A stretch of 64,000 nucleotides of DNA from PHAA01 sp964584415 (GCA_964584415.1 CAZOZX010000002.1:1-64000), one strand, 5' to 3'; positions 11,780-21,829 are shown, counted from the first letter of the stretch. Notes: generated by a model not told the origin, from the letters alone. Translations and numbers: made by a program.

Positions 11780-12919
11780 TTAATTATTCGTTCGCATAGG
11801 GACTAGAATGTAAAGATAATTATCTTTGTCCGGATTTTTAATAAGAGCTGGACTCAATGGCCCAGAAAGTTTTATAAGTAGCGTATCGCATTCATTTTCG
11901 AACATCTTAACAGCATCCAAAAAATAATTGGTATTAAAGGCTATTTTAATACCTTTTTCCCCTTCTATAACAACATCGTCTATTACTTCACATATTTCGC
12001 CCATACTTTCTGAATTGGAAGTCAACTCAACCTCTTCATTATTTAAATTAAATTGGACATGCTGAATCTGAAATTTGTCATCCGTGGGCATAATTCTGGC
12101 TCTACCTAAACTTGCAGCTAATATCGAAGTTTTTATTTTTAAGTCGCTAATAAAGGTTGATGGGACTACACTTTCATAATTAGGATATTGTCCTTCAATC
12201 AAACGTGACAGCAATATAAAATCATCTTTATAAAAAATAACATTATTTTCCGACATCGCTACATTTATTTCTTCTGGACTATCTTCTAAAAAACGCATTA
12301 GTTCATTTACGGTCCTGATGGGAATGACGAATTTATTTGGTTCTACATCCTTATTTGCCAGAGTATAAGTATAGTAACCCATTCGATGAGTATCTGAAGC
12401 CACTATTTTAAGATTTCCATCTCCTAAGCAATCAAATAATACCCCGGTGAAAACCTGGCGGAAATGATTTACTGCCGTGGCGAAGGAAGTTTTCTTAAGA
12501 CCCTCTTTCAAGATATCTTGCGGTATAGAAAATACTTTTTCCATTTTACCTATGGGTAAATCCGGATAGTCTTTTTCTTGATAAATATTTAAACGGCTGG
12601 ATGAACGTCCATACCCGATAACTAACTTGGAGGCTTCTTCTTTTAATTCAAAGGATATTATAGTGTCAGGCAATAATTTCATAAAGTCGGCAAAATAATT
12701 AGCATTAACCAGTACACTTCCTTCCTCAACAATATCAACATTGGATGTTGTTGCTTTTATACCAATCTCCATATCAGTTGCCGTCATAGTCAAACCCTTG
12801 TCGCGGCTAATAGTGATATGCAAACCTAATAAAATAGGAACAGTATTACGGTTAGCGGCAGCGCGGTGTACCAGTGTGGTTAGAGCAGTTATTTCTCTTT
12901 TTTCAATATTAAACTTCAA
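11780..12919 (-). CDS. dnaN: DNA polymerase III beta subunit (sliding clamp)
   Basis: The beta clamp is a ring-shaped homodimer that tethers the replicative polymerase to DNA. At 379 residues it has the usual size, with three repeated clamp folds. Recognisable stretches include the N-terminal MKFNIEKREI with LVHRAAANRNTVPILLG, DTHRMGYYTYT in the middle domain and the conserved C-terminus YLYILVPMRTNN. An AGGAGG site precedes the ATG. It lies 141 bases downstream of dnaA. Confidence 0.97.
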   Translation of the reverse strand: MKFNIEKREITALTTLVHRAAANRNTVPILLGLHITISRDKGLTMTATDMEIGIKATTSNVDIVEEGSVLVNANYFADFMKLLPDTIISFELKEEASKLVIGYGRSSSRLNIYQEKDYPDLPIGKMEKVFSIPQDILKEGLKKTSFATAVNHFRQVFTGVLFDCLGDGNLKIVASDTHRMGYYTYTLANKDVEPNKFVIPIRTVNELMRFLEDSPEEINVAMSENNVIFYKDDFILLSRLIEGQYPNYESVVPSTFISDLKIKTSILAASLGRARIMPTDDKFQIQHVQFNLNNEEVELTSNSESMGEICEVIDDVVIEGEKGIKIAFNTNYFLDAVKMFENECDTLLIKLSGPLSPALIKNPDKDNYLYILVPMRTNN

Positions 12920-13060
12920 AGACCGAACCTCCTTTTATTATTTATTCTTAAAAAATATGTCGTAATAATAGTAGTAGTGTGCAAATTGTGTAAAAGGACG
13001 ATAAGAACCCAATTTTATTTCAACGAAGCAGGTGGACAAGCCTGTTAATATTTTTCTGTA

Positions 13061-14371
13061 CTATAAAACCAGACTGGGATCTAACTGTTTACATATCCTC
13101 TCCAAAGTTGTAGATAAAGATGGATCAATCGCCACCTCTTTTTCGATTTTATCGACCCCGTGCATAACCGTGGTATGATCACGTCCGCCAAACTGATCCC
13201 CTATAAGAGGAAAGGAGGCATCGGTCATTTTGCGGCATAGAAACATAGCTATATGACGAGGATAAACCAATTGTTTATTTCTTTTTTTAGAAAGTAATTC
13301 ACTGAGATTAATTCCGTAGTATTTACATACTTCTTTTTGAATACATTCAATAGTAATTTTCTTGGGAAGAGGCGGAGGCATTATATCTTTAAGCGCCTCC
13401 GTTGCTGTTTCCATATTTAGTTGCATGTTATTGATGGTTGCATAGGCAACCAAGCGAACTAAGGCACCTTCTAATTCTCGAATATTAGAATCAATGTTAT
13501 TGGCAATATAATCTAATATCTCCATAGGAATAGTTAATCCATCATTACTGGCCTTTTTACGCAAAATGGCTATACGAGTTTCTAAATCGGGGATTTGGAT
13601 GTCCGTAATTAATCCCCATTCAAAACGAGAACGAAGCCTATCTTCAAGTGTGGGAATATTCTTAGGAGGACGGTCACTGGATATAACAACCTGTTTATTG
13701 TTTTCATACAGGGTGTTGAAAGTGTGGAAAAACTCTTCCTGGGTTCTTTCTTTACCGGCTAAAAACTGGATATCATCTATAAGCAAAACGTCAACATTTC
13801 GATATTTATTACGAAAAGCTTGAGTGCTGTCATCTCTAATTGCACTAATAATTTCATTTGTGAACTGTTCCGAGGACACATACACTACAGAATAGGAGGG
13901 ACGGTTCTCAATAATACGATGAGCAATGGCCTGCATCAAATGAGTTTTACCCAAACCAACCCCGCCGTATATGAATAATGGATTGTAGGCACGGGCAGGA
14001 GCTTCTCCAACTGCATAGCAAGCGGCATGGGCAAAGCGATTACTATTACCCACCACAAAAGTACTAAAGGTATATTTGGGATTGAGTGGTGAAATGAAAC
14101 CATCTTTTTCCACAAGGGGCTCAGTGATTAATAGTAGTGTCGTATCCGTTCTACTAATCTCGCGGAATTTGTTTTGTAGTTGATCTAAATAGCGCGATTC
14201 AATCCATTCCCGAGTAAGGGCGTTGGGAACCATTATGTATAATTTATCATTGCGATAAGTATTATAGGCAACCCCTGCAAACCAGATATCAAAACTAGTG
14301 GTACCAATATCTTTGCGGAAGGCTTGTAAAAGCTCTTCAAACAAAGACTCATAATTAATATCACGGGACAT
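13061..14371 (-). CDS. dnaA: Chromosomal replication initiator protein DnaA
   Basis: DnaA is an AAA+ ATPase that binds DnaA boxes and melts the origin. The 436 residues comprise N-terminal domain I (FDIWFAG), a linker, and an AAA+ core with Walker A GGVGLGKTHLMQA (about residue 135) and Walker B LLIDDIQFLAGKERTQEEFF. C-terminal domain IV carries the DnaA signature GGRDHTTVMHGVDKIEKE. A strong AGGAGG precedes the ATG. It is the first gene of the leftward arm of the origin region and diverges from rpmH. Confidence 0.98.
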   Translation of the reverse strand: MSRDINYESLFEELLQAFRKDIGTTSFDIWFAGVAYNTYRNDKLYIMVPNALTREWIESRYLDQLQNKFREISRTDTTLLLITEPLVEKDGFISPLNPKYTFSTFVVGNSNRFAHAACYAVGEAPARAYNPLFIYGGVGLGKTHLMQAIAHRIIENRPSYSVVYVSSEQFTNEIISAIRDDSTQAFRNKYRNVDVLLIDDIQFLAGKERTQEEFFHTFNTLYENNKQVVISSDRPPKNIPTLEDRLRSRFEWGLITDIQIPDLETRIAILRKKASNDGLTIPMEILDYIANNIDSNIRELEGALVRLVAYATINNMQLNMETATEALKDIMPPPLPKKITIECIQKEVCKYYGINLSELLSKKRNKQLVYPRHIAMFLCRKMTDASFPLIGDQFGGRDHTTVMHGVDKIEKEVAIDPSLSTTLERICKQLDPSLVL

Positions 14372-14601
14372 AGATTGCCTCCTACTTATGGGATCAGTGG
14401 GGAAAAACTTCCGAAAACTGTTAGAGATAATTATTGCTATTAAAGTAAGATACCACTGCTTATTCTGAAAATGGCATCAATATATATAGTAGCAGATTTT
14501 AGATATGATTAGAAGTATTTAGAAGTACAGTGTTTCTTGACATGCTGACGGTTTTATCAATATAATAATAGGTACTGGAAAAATTAAGGGGGCACTAATC
14601 A
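14372..14601. other. Divergent dnaA-rpmH spacer, presumed replication origin region
   Basis: The 230-bp AT-rich spacer separates the leftward dnaA operon from the rightward rpmH operon, the usual position of oriC or part of it in Firmicutes, and gene orientation flips here. No perfect TTATCCACA DnaA box is visible on either strand. Only weak matches such as TTATCAATA near 14553 occur, so the functional origin may lie partly in the dnaA-dnaN gap or elsewhere. The rpmH promoter is inside this spacer. Confidence 0.5.
14537..14566 (+). promoter_or_regulatory. Sigma-A promoter of rpmH
   Basis: TTGACA (14537-14542), an 18-base spacer and TATAAT (14561-14566) lie 35 bases upstream of the rpmH start, with an AAGGGGG ribosome site in between. 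Confidence 0.85.
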
Positions 14602-14736
14602 ATGAAGAGAACCTATCAACCAAAAAAGAGGCAACGGAAAAGAGTACATGGATTCAGAAAAAGAATGTCTACAGCAGGCGGAAGAAAAGTAATTGCTATG
14701 CGCAGATTAAAAGGCAGGAAGAAACTCACTGCATAG
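14602..14736 (+). CDS. rpmH: Large ribosomal subunit protein bL34
   Basis: The 44-residue, highly basic L34 reads [18 protein letters not shown] and continues with [15 protein letters not shown] residues (here [18 protein letters not shown]), the family pattern throughout. The length is standard. The AAGGGGGC site precedes the ATG. It starts the rpmH-rnpA-yidD-yidC-jag cluster conserved next to dnaA in nearly all bacteria. Confidence 0.97.
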   Translation: MKRTYQPKKRQRKRVHGFRKRMSTAGGRKVIAMRRLKGRKKLTA

Positions 14737-14760
14737 GTCGTTAGAACGACCTATTATTTT
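14736..14760 (+). terminator. Hairpin with T-rich tail after rpmH (attenuating terminator)
   Basis: GGTCGTT and AACGACC pair around AG (14736-14751), overlapping the last base of the stop codon, and TATTATTTT follows. A partial terminator here would lower rnpA expression relative to the abundant L34. Confidence 0.6.
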
Positions 14761-14781
14761 ACCGTCAACGAAGGATTTCTT

Positions 14782-15117
14782 ATGCTGCATAAAGACTGTA
14801 GAATAAACCGGGGTCGGCAATACAACTTTATCTACAAAAATGGCCGGAGGTTAATAGGCAAATACCTGATATTGTTTGCCAGCAGCGATTCGCTTAAGGA
14901 TATTAGGGCTGGAGTGGTAACTTCTAAGAGAATAGGAAATGCGGTAGTAAGAAATAGAGCCAAAAGACAGATTCGAGAAGTAATCAGAAAAAACTGGATC
15001 GGACTACCAAAGGGGTATGATTTAGTGATAGTCGCCCGGCATGGTATTAAAGAGGCAACGTTTGAACAGATAGAAAGCGAGTTCCTACGATTGATAAGAA
15101 AGGCCGTCAACAATTGA
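14782..15117 (+). CDS. rnpA: Ribonuclease P protein component
   Basis: This basic protein cofactor of RNase P helps the catalytic RNA process tRNA 5' ends. At 111 residues it has the standard size. The RNR signature is clear in [19 protein letters not shown] (about residues 50-68), and the N-terminus [20 protein letters not shown] is family-like. Its stop codon overlaps the start region of yidD. Confidence 0.95.
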   Translation: MLHKDCRINRGRQYNFIYKNGRRLIGKYLILFASSDSLKDIRAGVVTSKRIGNAVVRNRAKRQIREVIRKNWIGLPKGYDLVIVARHGIKEATFEQIESEFLRLIRKAVNN

Positions 15118-15320
15118 AGGACATGCTTATTCATCTGATCAAAACTTATCAAAAGTTTGGGATTTTTAAGCGACCAGTCTGTCGATTCTACCCCTCCTGT
15201 TCCAACTATTCCATTGAGGCCATCCAGAATCATGGGGTTATTAAAGGTGGATGGTTGACCTTGAAAAGGATAAGCCGGTGTCATCCATTTCATCCTGGAG
15301 GGTACGACCCGGTACCCTAG
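15114..15320 (+). CDS. yidD: Membrane protein insertion efficiency factor YidD
   Basis: This small (68-residue) protein has the family pattern of a short amphipathic N-terminus followed by the cysteine-containing core [18 protein letters not shown] and the tail [14 protein letters not shown]. YidD assists YidC-dependent insertion of membrane proteins. The TTG at 15114 overlaps rnpA by 4 bases; an ATG at 15123 is an alternative start. It lies between rnpA and yidC as in most bacteria. Confidence 0.93.
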   Translation: MKDMLIHLIKTYQKFGIFKRPVCRFYPSCSNYSIEAIQNHGVIKGGWLTLKRISRCHPFHPGGYDPVP

Positions 15321-15357
15321 GGATCAGTGAAAATAGAGCCAATGAATATAGCTGTAA

Positions 15358-16191
15358 TTGAAGGGCAGGGTTAAGCTTTTGTGGCAGGCTTTTATACAGT
15401 GGTTTACTAATGTAATCAATTTAATGTACACGTTCACAGTTCAAATAGGTATGCCCAGTTATGGATTGGCAATAATTTTTATGACTATTGCCATTAAATT
15501 GGTTATGTTCCCTCTTACCCAAAAACAAATGAAGTCCATGCGAGCGATGCAAGAGATCGCGCCCAAGGCTAAACAAATTCAGGAAAGATATAAAGACGAT
15601 CCTCAGGTACTGCAGCAAAAAACCATGGAATTATATAAGGAGCATGGAGTAAATCCGATGGGCGGCTGTTTGCCCCTCCTTATTCAGATGCCGATTTTTA
15701 TTGCTTTTTATCAGTCCCTGTATAAATTTCAGTACATGGACACCGCCCATAAAGGTTTCCTATGGATAAATGACGTAGCGCTCTTGGTTAAGAATGATCC
15801 TGATATTACTAAGTTTATATTACCTGTCTTAGCAGGGCTTACGACCTATTATCAGCAAAAAATATCAACCAGCGATAGCAATGATCCCACTCAAAAAGCC
15901 ATGTTGTATTTTATGCCTTTGATGATGGCCTATATTACGTTCACGGTTCCTGCCGGGCTTGGCCTTTACTGGGTGGTGTTTAATATTTTAGGGATTCTTC
16001 AGCAATTATATGTTAACTATACCCATAGACAGGGGAAACTCGATACGGGAGTGGGAGTACAGGTTGAAGCATTAACCGAACCGACCCCACTTGAAGACAA
16101 TGAAGATTTTGCTGAAGATTCTCATAAAGGCAAAGGAGGAAGCGATAATAATGCCAAACCAAATAGTAGAAAAAAAAGGAAAAAGCGTTGA
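15358..16191 (+). CDS. yidC: Membrane protein insertase YidC/OxaI
   Basis: This multi-pass insertase acts alone or with Sec to insert membrane proteins. Up to 277 residues, it is the short Gram-positive form without the large periplasmic domain. Hydrophobic segments are seen around residues 20-55, 105-122, 155-170 and 185-215. The cytoplasmic coiled region (TQKQMKSMRAMQEIAPKAKQ) and GGCLPLLIQMPIFIAFYQSLY are family hallmarks. The tail ends in a basic stretch (SRKKRKKR). The start is unsure: TTG 15358 has no good ribosome site, whereas TTG 15379 follows GCAGGG. Its last 41 bases overlap jag. Confidence 0.93.
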   Translation: MKGRVKLLWQAFIQWFTNVINLMYTFTVQIGMPSYGLAIIFMTIAIKLVMFPLTQKQMKSMRAMQEIAPKAKQIQERYKDDPQVLQQKTMELYKEHGVNPMGGCLPLLIQMPIFIAFYQSLYKFQYMDTAHKGFLWINDVALLVKNDPDITKFILPVLAGLTTYYQQKISTSDSNDPTQKAMLYFMPLMMAYITFTVPAGLGLYWVVFNILGILQQLYVNYTHRQGKLDTGVGVQVEALTEPTPLEDNEDFAEDSHKGKGGSDNNAKPNSRKKRKKR

Positions 16192-16780
16192 TGAGGCAAT
16201 AAAAGCAGCCCTAGATGAACTCGGTTGTGAAATTGACGATGTTACAATAGAGATAATAGAGGAACCTAGTAAAAGACTACTAGGTATTATAGGAAACAAA
16301 CCGGCCGTTGTAAAAGTATCCGTAATAGAAAAGCCGCAAAATGAAGCACTAAAGGTAGTAGAGGATCTGCTTCAGAAGATGAAAATAGAATATCAAATTG
16401 AAAATGTTGAATGGGAAAATGGTGTGACGCGGATCAATATCATCGGCAAAGATATGGGATTACTCATTGGGCGCAAAGGAGAGACTTTGAATGCCTTGCA
16501 GTTTATCGCTGGCCTTATGGTTAACCGTAAGAGGGAACAGAAAATACGGATTATACTCGATGTAGAGGATTATAGAAAAAAAAGAGAGCAATCACTTGAA
16601 GCCCTGGCTTTAAGACTATCCGAGAAAGTAAAACAGACACAGAAAAACGTGATTATGCGGCCTATGAATCCACAAGAGAGAAGGATAGTACATACAATCC
16701 TGCAAGAGGATCCACAATTAGTTACCTATTCATTGGGAGAGGAACCCAATCGCAAAGTAGTTATAGCCTTAAAGAAATAA
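16151..16780 (+). CDS. jag: RNA-binding protein Jag/KhpB (Jag-N, KH and R3H domains)
   Basis: This 209-residue RNA-binding protein partners KhpA and, by family knowledge, affects cell division and envelope functions. The N-terminal Jag domain (VEKKGKSVDEAIKAALDELG) is followed by a KH domain with GLLIGRKGETLNALQFIAGL (about residues 103-122). A C-terminal R3H-type domain ends in RRIVHTILQEDPQLVTYSLGEEPNR. The ATG at 16151 follows GGAGG and lies inside the yidC 3' end in another frame. The reading frame is also open upstream, but no ribosome site supports a longer start. Confidence 0.93.
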   Translation: MPNQIVEKKGKSVDEAIKAALDELGCEIDDVTIEIIEEPSKRLLGIIGNKPAVVKVSVIEKPQNEALKVVEDLLQKMKIEYQIENVEWENGVTRINIIGKDMGLLIGRKGETLNALQFIAGLMVNRKREQKIRIILDVEDYRKKREQSLEALALRLSEKVKQTQKNVIMRPMNPQERRIVHTILQEDPQLVTYSLGEEPNRKVVIALKK

Positions 16781-16827
16781 AATAATCTATTAGAAATGAT
16801 TCTTTAATCCAGATTGTAGTAGTTGGC

Positions 16828-16874
16828 AAAGCCCGTAAACGAAGCGTAGAATACGTAGAGTGAACGGGCTTTTA
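16828..16874 (+). terminator. Rho-independent terminator after jag
   Basis: AAAGCCCGT (16828-16836) pairs with ACGGGCTTT (16864-16872) around a loop of about 27 bases, with T residues on the 3' side. It closes the rpmH-jag transcript before mnmE. Confidence 0.65.
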
Positions 16875-16925
16875 TACTCGAATGGCGGTAATGGCGTACA
16901 AAAACAATGTAAAGAGGTGGAGCAA

Positions 16926-18302
16926 ATGAGCAACGAGGATGTGATTGCAGCATTATCCACGCCCCCAGGCGATGGCGCTATTGGCATAATAAGGTTGAGT
17001 GGCAGTGGGGTAATCGAATTAGTGAATAAAATTTTTGAACCATCCACAGGGACAATGTTGAACGAACGTCCTGCTTTTTCCCTTAGCTTAGGTTGGATTA
17101 AAGAAATGGACGGTAGTAAAATCGACCAGGTTCTGGCAAGCATAATGAGAGCCCCACATAGTTATACCGGTGAAGACGTAGTAGAAATTAATTGCCATGG
17201 AGGTAGCCTGCCCGTCCGCCGGTGTCTGCAGAGCTGCCTTGAATTAGGGATACGGTTAGCCGAACCAGGTGAGTTTACCAAGCGGGCTTTTTTGAACGGA
17301 CGTTTGGATCTAAGTCAGGCGGAAGCGGTTATAGATGTGATTAGAGCAAAAACGGACCAAGGACTACGACTGGCTATGCGGCAGTTGGAAGGAAATAGTC
17401 TGTATATTGATGAAATCGAAGAGGATTTACTACAAGTCAATGCATTGCTGGAAGCGAGCTTGGACTTTCCGGAAGAGGTCGGAGATCTGAACGATGAAGA
17501 GGCGGGGCTAATTCTTGAGTCAGCCAGGATTAAACTAGACCGATTGCTGAGGGTAGGCCGAAGAAATGAGATATACCGGGATGGAATAAATGTAGTAATT
17601 TGTGGTAGACCCAATGTAGGAAAATCTAGTCTTCTTAATGCCTTGCTTAGAAAAGAGAAGGCTATTGTTACTGATATTCCTGGAACAACCAGGGATGTGG
17701 TGGAGGATTATATAAACATTAGGGGAATCCCGGTAAAACTTATGGATACTGCAGGCATCCGCGTTACAGAGGATTTTGTTGAGAAGATCGGAGTAGAAAA
17801 ATCACGTGAGGTAATTGAGCAGGCAGAGCTCTTGATATTTATGTTGGATGTAACCGAAGGCATCTGCCAAGAGGATATGAATATTTACAATATGGTAAAC
17901 CGGGAGAGGGTTATTGTATTAGTCAATAAAGATGACTTGGAAGCAAAGAGAATAAGTACAGACCAATTAGAGCAGCTGTTCCCCGATGTTAGGGTAATAA
18001 GAGGATCAGTAATAAACGAGGTAGGTTTAGAGGAATTGGAGTTAGCGGTTGAAGAAAAGGTTTTGAGTGGAAACTTACCCGGAGATGGGATGGATATAAT
18101 GATTAACCTGCGCCAAAGAGATGCATTGGAGCGCACTCGATGCCAGGTTGAAACCGCTCGGCAGTCTATCGGAGGAGTCCCACTGGACTGTCTGGCCATT
18201 GATATCTGGGGAGCATTAGAAACCCTGGGCGAAATTAGAGGTAAAACACTTAAAGAGGATGTTATTGATCGGATATTCAGTGAGTTCTGTATTGGAAAAT
18301 AA
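16926..18302 (+). CDS. mnmE: tRNA modification GTPase MnmE
   Basis: With MnmG, this K+-activated GTPase makes the cmnm5 group on U34 of certain tRNAs. It has 458 residues. The N-terminal folate-binding domain starts MSNEDVIAALSTPPGDGAIGIIRLSG. A G domain sits in a helical domain, with G1 GRPNVGKSS (about residue 225) and the G3 region DTAGIR. The C-terminus CIGK provides the catalytic cysteine. The start is ATG 16926 after AGAGGTGG; a longer in-frame opening upstream lies in the terminator. It is 12 bases before mnmG. Confidence 0.97.
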   Translation: MSNEDVIAALSTPPGDGAIGIIRLSGSGVIELVNKIFEPSTGTMLNERPAFSLSLGWIKEMDGSKIDQVLASIMRAPHSYTGEDVVEINCHGGSLPVRRCLQSCLELGIRLAEPGEFTKRAFLNGRLDLSQAEAVIDVIRAKTDQGLRLAMRQLEGNSLYIDEIEEDLLQVNALLEASLDFPEEVGDLNDEEAGLILESARIKLDRLLRVGRRNEIYRDGINVVICGRPNVGKSSLLNALLRKEKAIVTDIPGTTRDVVEDYINIRGIPVKLMDTAGIRVTEDFVEKIGVEKSREVIEQAELLIFMLDVTEGICQEDMNIYNMVNRERVIVLVNKDDLEAKRISTDQLEQLFPDVRVIRGSVINEVGLEELELAVEEKVLSGNLPGDGMDIMINLRQRDALERTRCQVETARQSIGGVPLDCLAIDIWGALETLGEIRGKTLKEDVIDRIFSEFCIGK

Positions 18303-18314
18303 GGAGCTAAATAA

Positions 18315-20186
18315 ATGATCTATGAAGCAGGTAAATATGAAGTAATAGTTATCGGGGCAGGGCATGCCGGCTGCGAGGCCGCTCTGGCTGCCGCCCGGAT
18401 GGGATGTAGGGCACTTTTAGTCACGATGAGCGTGGAGTATATAGCTTTGATGCCATGTAATCCATCTATAGGGGGACCAGCCAAAGCCCAGTTGGTACGG
18501 GAAATCGATGCCCTCGGAGGAGAGATGGGGGTCAACATTGACAAGGCCAATATTCAAATCCGGATGATAAATACTGGAAAGGGGCCTGCGGTACAAGCAC
18601 TCAGGGCCCAAGCGGACAAACATGAGTATGGTCGGGAGATGATCAAGACGATTCTGGGCCAGCCAGGGCTGGATGTACTTATGGCCGAGGTTGAAGAAAT
18701 AGAAAGTGCTGAAAGGAAAGTAATTAGCATTATTACAAGGACGGGGGCTCGTTACCAATGCCAGTCCATTGTACTGACGACCGGCACTTATCTTAAGGGC
18801 CGCATTATTGCAGGAGAGGTAATTTATGACGGCGGGCCCAGCAACCAGTTCCCTGCGGTTAGACTATCCGACAGCCTGCGGGCTATGGGAATAAGATTAG
18901 GCCGCTTCAAAACTGGGACTCCTCCCCGGATTGATCGCAAAACCGTCGACTTTAACAGGATGGAAGAACAACCTGGAGATGATATACCGTGGAGATTCTC
19001 GTTTATCAGCCCCTTGCCCACCAGGCAGCAATTATCATGCTGGTTAACCCATTCAACGACAGAAACTCACCGGATTGTAATGGAAAACATTGACCGGGCG
19101 CCGATGTTTACTGGAGTTATCAAAGGACGAGGACCGCGGTACTGTCCGTCATTTGAGGACAAAGTGGTGAGGTTCTCTCATAAGAACTCTCACCAGCTTT
19201 TCATAGAACCGGAAGGTCGTGATACCGACGAAATGTATGTACAGGGCCTGAATACCAGTTTGCCTGAAGACGTACAGATCAGAGTCTTACGAAGCATTCC
19301 TGGCTTAGAGAATGTCCATATGATTCGCACCGGGTATGCAATCGAATATGATTACGTAATCCCCTCCCAAGCCATGCTCAGCCTGGAAAATAAGGTAGTT
19401 GCAGGTCTTTTCACCGCTGGGCAGATTAATGGTACCTCTGGTTATGAAGAGGCTGCAGCCCAAGGATTAATCGCTGGTATTAATGCTGCTTTGAAAATCC
19501 AAGGCAGGGAGCCATTTATATTAAAGAGAAGCGATGCTTATATAGGTGTGCTGATAGATGATTTAGTCACTAAGCAGGCAGATGAGCCGTATCGCATGCT
19601 TACTTCAAGGGCTGAATACCGCCTATTATTAAGGCAGGATAATGCCGACCTTAGATTGACCGAAAAGGGCCGGCAAATCGGGCTGGTAGATGATTTCCGC
19701 TGGGAAATATTTAAAGACAAAAAATCACGGCTGGAGAAAGGGATCTCAAACTTGCAAAATACCTCTTTTACACCAGCAGACCCCGGGATGGGGCAATATT
19801 TAGCCAATAGCGGGAGTGCCCCCTTGCGAGACCGGACATCTCTTTGGGAATTGTTGCGCCGGCCTGAACTTAGGATAGACAACTTGGTCGAACGAGGATG
19901 GATGGAACCAGATGCGTTTGAAGTAATGGATCAGATCCAAATTCAGTGTAAATATGAGGGTTACATCAATAAACAATTGGATCAGGTGCGCCGGTTTGAA
20001 AAAATAGAGAGCAAACGAATACCGGGAGATATTAATTACGACGAAGTTTACAGTTTATCCAATGAAGCCTTGCAGAAATTAAAGGAGATAAAACCCGAAT
20101 CAATAGGGCATGCTTCCCGAATATCCGGAGTTACACCGGCAGATATAAATATTTTATTAATTTCTTTGGAAAAAAGAAGGAATTGA
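18315..20186 (+). CDS. mnmG: tRNA uridine-5-carboxymethylaminomethyl modification enzyme MnmG
   Basis: This is the FAD/NADH-dependent partner of MnmE in wobble-uridine modification. At 623 residues it has the typical length. The FAD dinucleotide motif is [19 protein letters not shown] (residues 11-30), and characteristic MnmG blocks follow: [36 protein letters not shown] and [18 protein letters not shown]. The C-terminal helical MnmE/tRNA contact region ends [14 protein letters not shown]. It is co-directional with mnmE and rsmG. Confidence 0.98.
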   Translation: MIYEAGKYEVIVIGAGHAGCEAALAAARMGCRALLVTMSVEYIALMPCNPSIGGPAKAQLVREIDALGGEMGVNIDKANIQIRMINTGKGPAVQALRAQADKHEYGREMIKTILGQPGLDVLMAEVEEIESAERKVISIITRTGARYQCQSIVLTTGTYLKGRIIAGEVIYDGGPSNQFPAVRLSDSLRAMGIRLGRFKTGTPPRIDRKTVDFNRMEEQPGDDIPWRFSFISPLPTRQQLSCWLTHSTTETHRIVMENIDRAPMFTGVIKGRGPRYCPSFEDKVVRFSHKNSHQLFIEPEGRDTDEMYVQGLNTSLPEDVQIRVLRSIPGLENVHMIRTGYAIEYDYVIPSQAMLSLENKVVAGLFTAGQINGTSGYEEAAAQGLIAGINAALKIQGREPFILKRSDAYIGVLIDDLVTKQADEPYRMLTSRAEYRLLLRQDNADLRLTEKGRQIGLVDDFRWEIFKDKKSRLEKGISNLQNTSFTPADPGMGQYLANSGSAPLRDRTSLWELLRRPELRIDNLVERGWMEPDAFEVMDQIQIQCKYEGYINKQLDQVRRFEKIESKRIPGDINYDEVYSLSNEALQKLKEIKPESIGHASRISGVTPADINILLISLEKRRN

Positions 20187-20195
20187 CAAAACAGC

Positions 20196-20843
20196 ATGGA
20201 AATAAATGTAAACAGATTTTTGCAATTGTTAATGGAAGAAAATAAGCGACAAAACTTGGTCAGCCGCCAAACAACATTTGCAGACCTACACTTGCATGTT
20301 AAGGATAGCTTAGCGGCACTGCAAATACTACCTTTGGCAGGTCAGAAGATCGTGGATATAGGTAGCGGGGCAGGTTTTCCCGGTTTGATCCTGGCGATGG
20401 CTGAACCACAATGTGACATGACCCTGGTAGAGTCTGATTTGAAGAAAAGTTGCTTCCTAAAAGAGACCATTGTTGCTTTACAGCTTACCAATGTCAAAGT
20501 GATAAGGACCCGGGTGGAAATGCTGGGCCAGGATAGCCAGCACCGGGGAGCATATGATATATGCACTAGCCGGGCAGTTGCTAGTATGAGAATCCTGTTG
20601 GAATATGGAGTGCCGCTGGTTAAACGAGCCGGACGACTTTTAATGTGGAAAGGAAGCAACTACCAGCAGGAAATATCCGATGCTCAGACGGCTCTGGAAA
20701 CATTGGGGGGCCGTTTGGCAGGAATATACCCATATGCACTCATAAATGATCAGGATAGAGCTATTGTGGTAGTGGAAAAGATACACCCTACCCCACCTAT
20801 ATACCCGCGCAAGGTTGGTGCGCCGGCGAAGAGGCCGTTGTAA
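20196..20843 (+). CDS. rsmG: 16S rRNA (guanine-527-N7)-methyltransferase RsmG
   Basis: This SAM-dependent methyltransferase modifies G527 in the 530 loop of 16S rRNA. It has 215 residues, slightly short of the ~235 common in the family. The SAM motif I is VDIGSGAGFPGLILA (about residues 51-65). SRAVASMRILLEYGVPLVK is the family post-motif, and the N-terminal ENKRQNLVS matches the usual N-x-NL pattern. It begins 9 bases after mnmG and ends 16 bases before noc. Confidence 0.95.
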   Translation: MEINVNRFLQLLMEENKRQNLVSRQTTFADLHLHVKDSLAALQILPLAGQKIVDIGSGAGFPGLILAMAEPQCDMTLVESDLKKSCFLKETIVALQLTNVKVIRTRVEMLGQDSQHRGAYDICTSRAVASMRILLEYGVPLVKRAGRLLMWKGSNYQQEISDAQTALETLGGRLAGIYPYALINDQDRAIVVVEKIHPTPPIYPRKVGAPAKRPL

Positions 20844-20859
20844 ACATGGAGGCGATAAG

Positions 20860-21720
20860 GTGGCCAAGAAAACTTTCAAAAAATGGCTAGCCAAAGTTAA
20901 ACATGCAAAGATCATTGATCTGCCATTGGAGTCAATTAGCCGAAATCCATATCAACCCCGTAAAGATTTCAACGATACCGAACTTAAAGAACTGGCCCAG
21001 TCTATCACAATGTATGGAGTGATTCAGCCGATAATCGTTCGCAAGACAGCGATAGGCTATCAACTTGTTGCCGGGGAGCGCCGTATTAGAGCCTGCCGTA
21101 TGATCGGAAAGGCAACCATCCCGGCCGTAATTCAAGAGATGGATGACCAGGAAATAGCAGCGGTAGCCTTGATTGAGAACCTGCAGCGTCGAGATCTAAA
21201 CTATTTTGAAGAAGCGGAGGCATACAGTAGGTTAATCAGTGAATTTGGCATGACCCAGGATGAAGTCGCCCAAACAGTAGGGAGGAGCCAGTCTTCTGTT
21301 GCCAATAAACTTCGCCTGCTCAGATTGGCGCGGGAATTGCGTTGTCTAATAGTACCTGAAACGGTGACCGAAAGACATGCGCGGTCCTTGTTAAAATTGA
21401 ACTCGGTCCACAACCAAAAAGAAGTCCTCCTGGCTATTTATGAAAAAGATTTGACAGTAAAAGAAACCGAGGCAGTGGTGGAAAGACTGCGCCATAACAA
21501 TCTACCCCAAGAAAACCAGGATGGCAGTATCGGGCAGCAGGTGTCAAGTGTCATAAAAGATGCTCGAATATTCATGAATACAATTAAAGAAACCGTGAAT
21601 AGAGCCCAAAAGATAGGGATCGACATGGTAATGTTAGAGTCGGAGACCGATGATGAATACGAGATCGTTATTCGGGTTCCCAAGCTGAAGCGTCAAAACC
21701 GATTGATGGCAAAATGCTGA
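20860..21720 (+). CDS. noc: Nucleoid occlusion protein Noc (ParB family)
   Basis: This ParB-like CTP/DNA-binding protein, by family knowledge, binds dispersed sites and prevents division over the nucleoid. It has 286 residues from GTG 20860, which follows GGAGG at 20848-20852. The conserved ParB core is seen in [37 protein letters not shown] (arginine-rich patch) and [13 protein letters not shown] helix-turn-helix follows at [26 protein letters not shown]. The basic, amphipathic N-terminus ([16 protein letters not shown]) resembles the membrane-targeting helix of Noc. The position rsmG-noc-soj-spo0J matches B. subtilis. It is a paralogue of the downstream parB. Confidence 0.9.
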   Translation: MAKKTFKKWLAKVKHAKIIDLPLESISRNPYQPRKDFNDTELKELAQSITMYGVIQPIIVRKTAIGYQLVAGERRIRACRMIGKATIPAVIQEMDDQEIAAVALIENLQRRDLNYFEEAEAYSRLISEFGMTQDEVAQTVGRSQSSVANKLRLLRLARELRCLIVPETVTERHARSLLKLNSVHNQKEVLLAIYEKDLTVKETEAVVERLRHNNLPQENQDGSIGQQVSSVIKDARIFMNTIKETVNRAQKIGIDMVMLESETDDEYEIVIRVPKLKRQNRLMAKC

Positions 21721-21747
21721 TAAATACGAGGTAGTATTAATACTTGA

Positions 21748-21777
21748 GGCAGGAGGTTTATCCCCTGCTTTTTTATT
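21748..21777 (+). terminator. Rho-independent terminator after noc
   Basis: GCAGG and CCTGC pair across a short loop and TTTTTTATTTT follows. It separates noc from soj, which has its own promoter-like element and leader. Confidence 0.75.
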
Positions 21778-21829
21778 TTGCAGAAAGCATTTTTTATTAA
21801 ACCATAAAAACAATACGGCATTATTTTGG

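Noticed and set aside
14545..14561. TTATCAATA as a DnaA box
   Set aside because: It differs from TTATCCACA at two positions including a conserved C, overlaps the rpmH promoter, and no second box is near.
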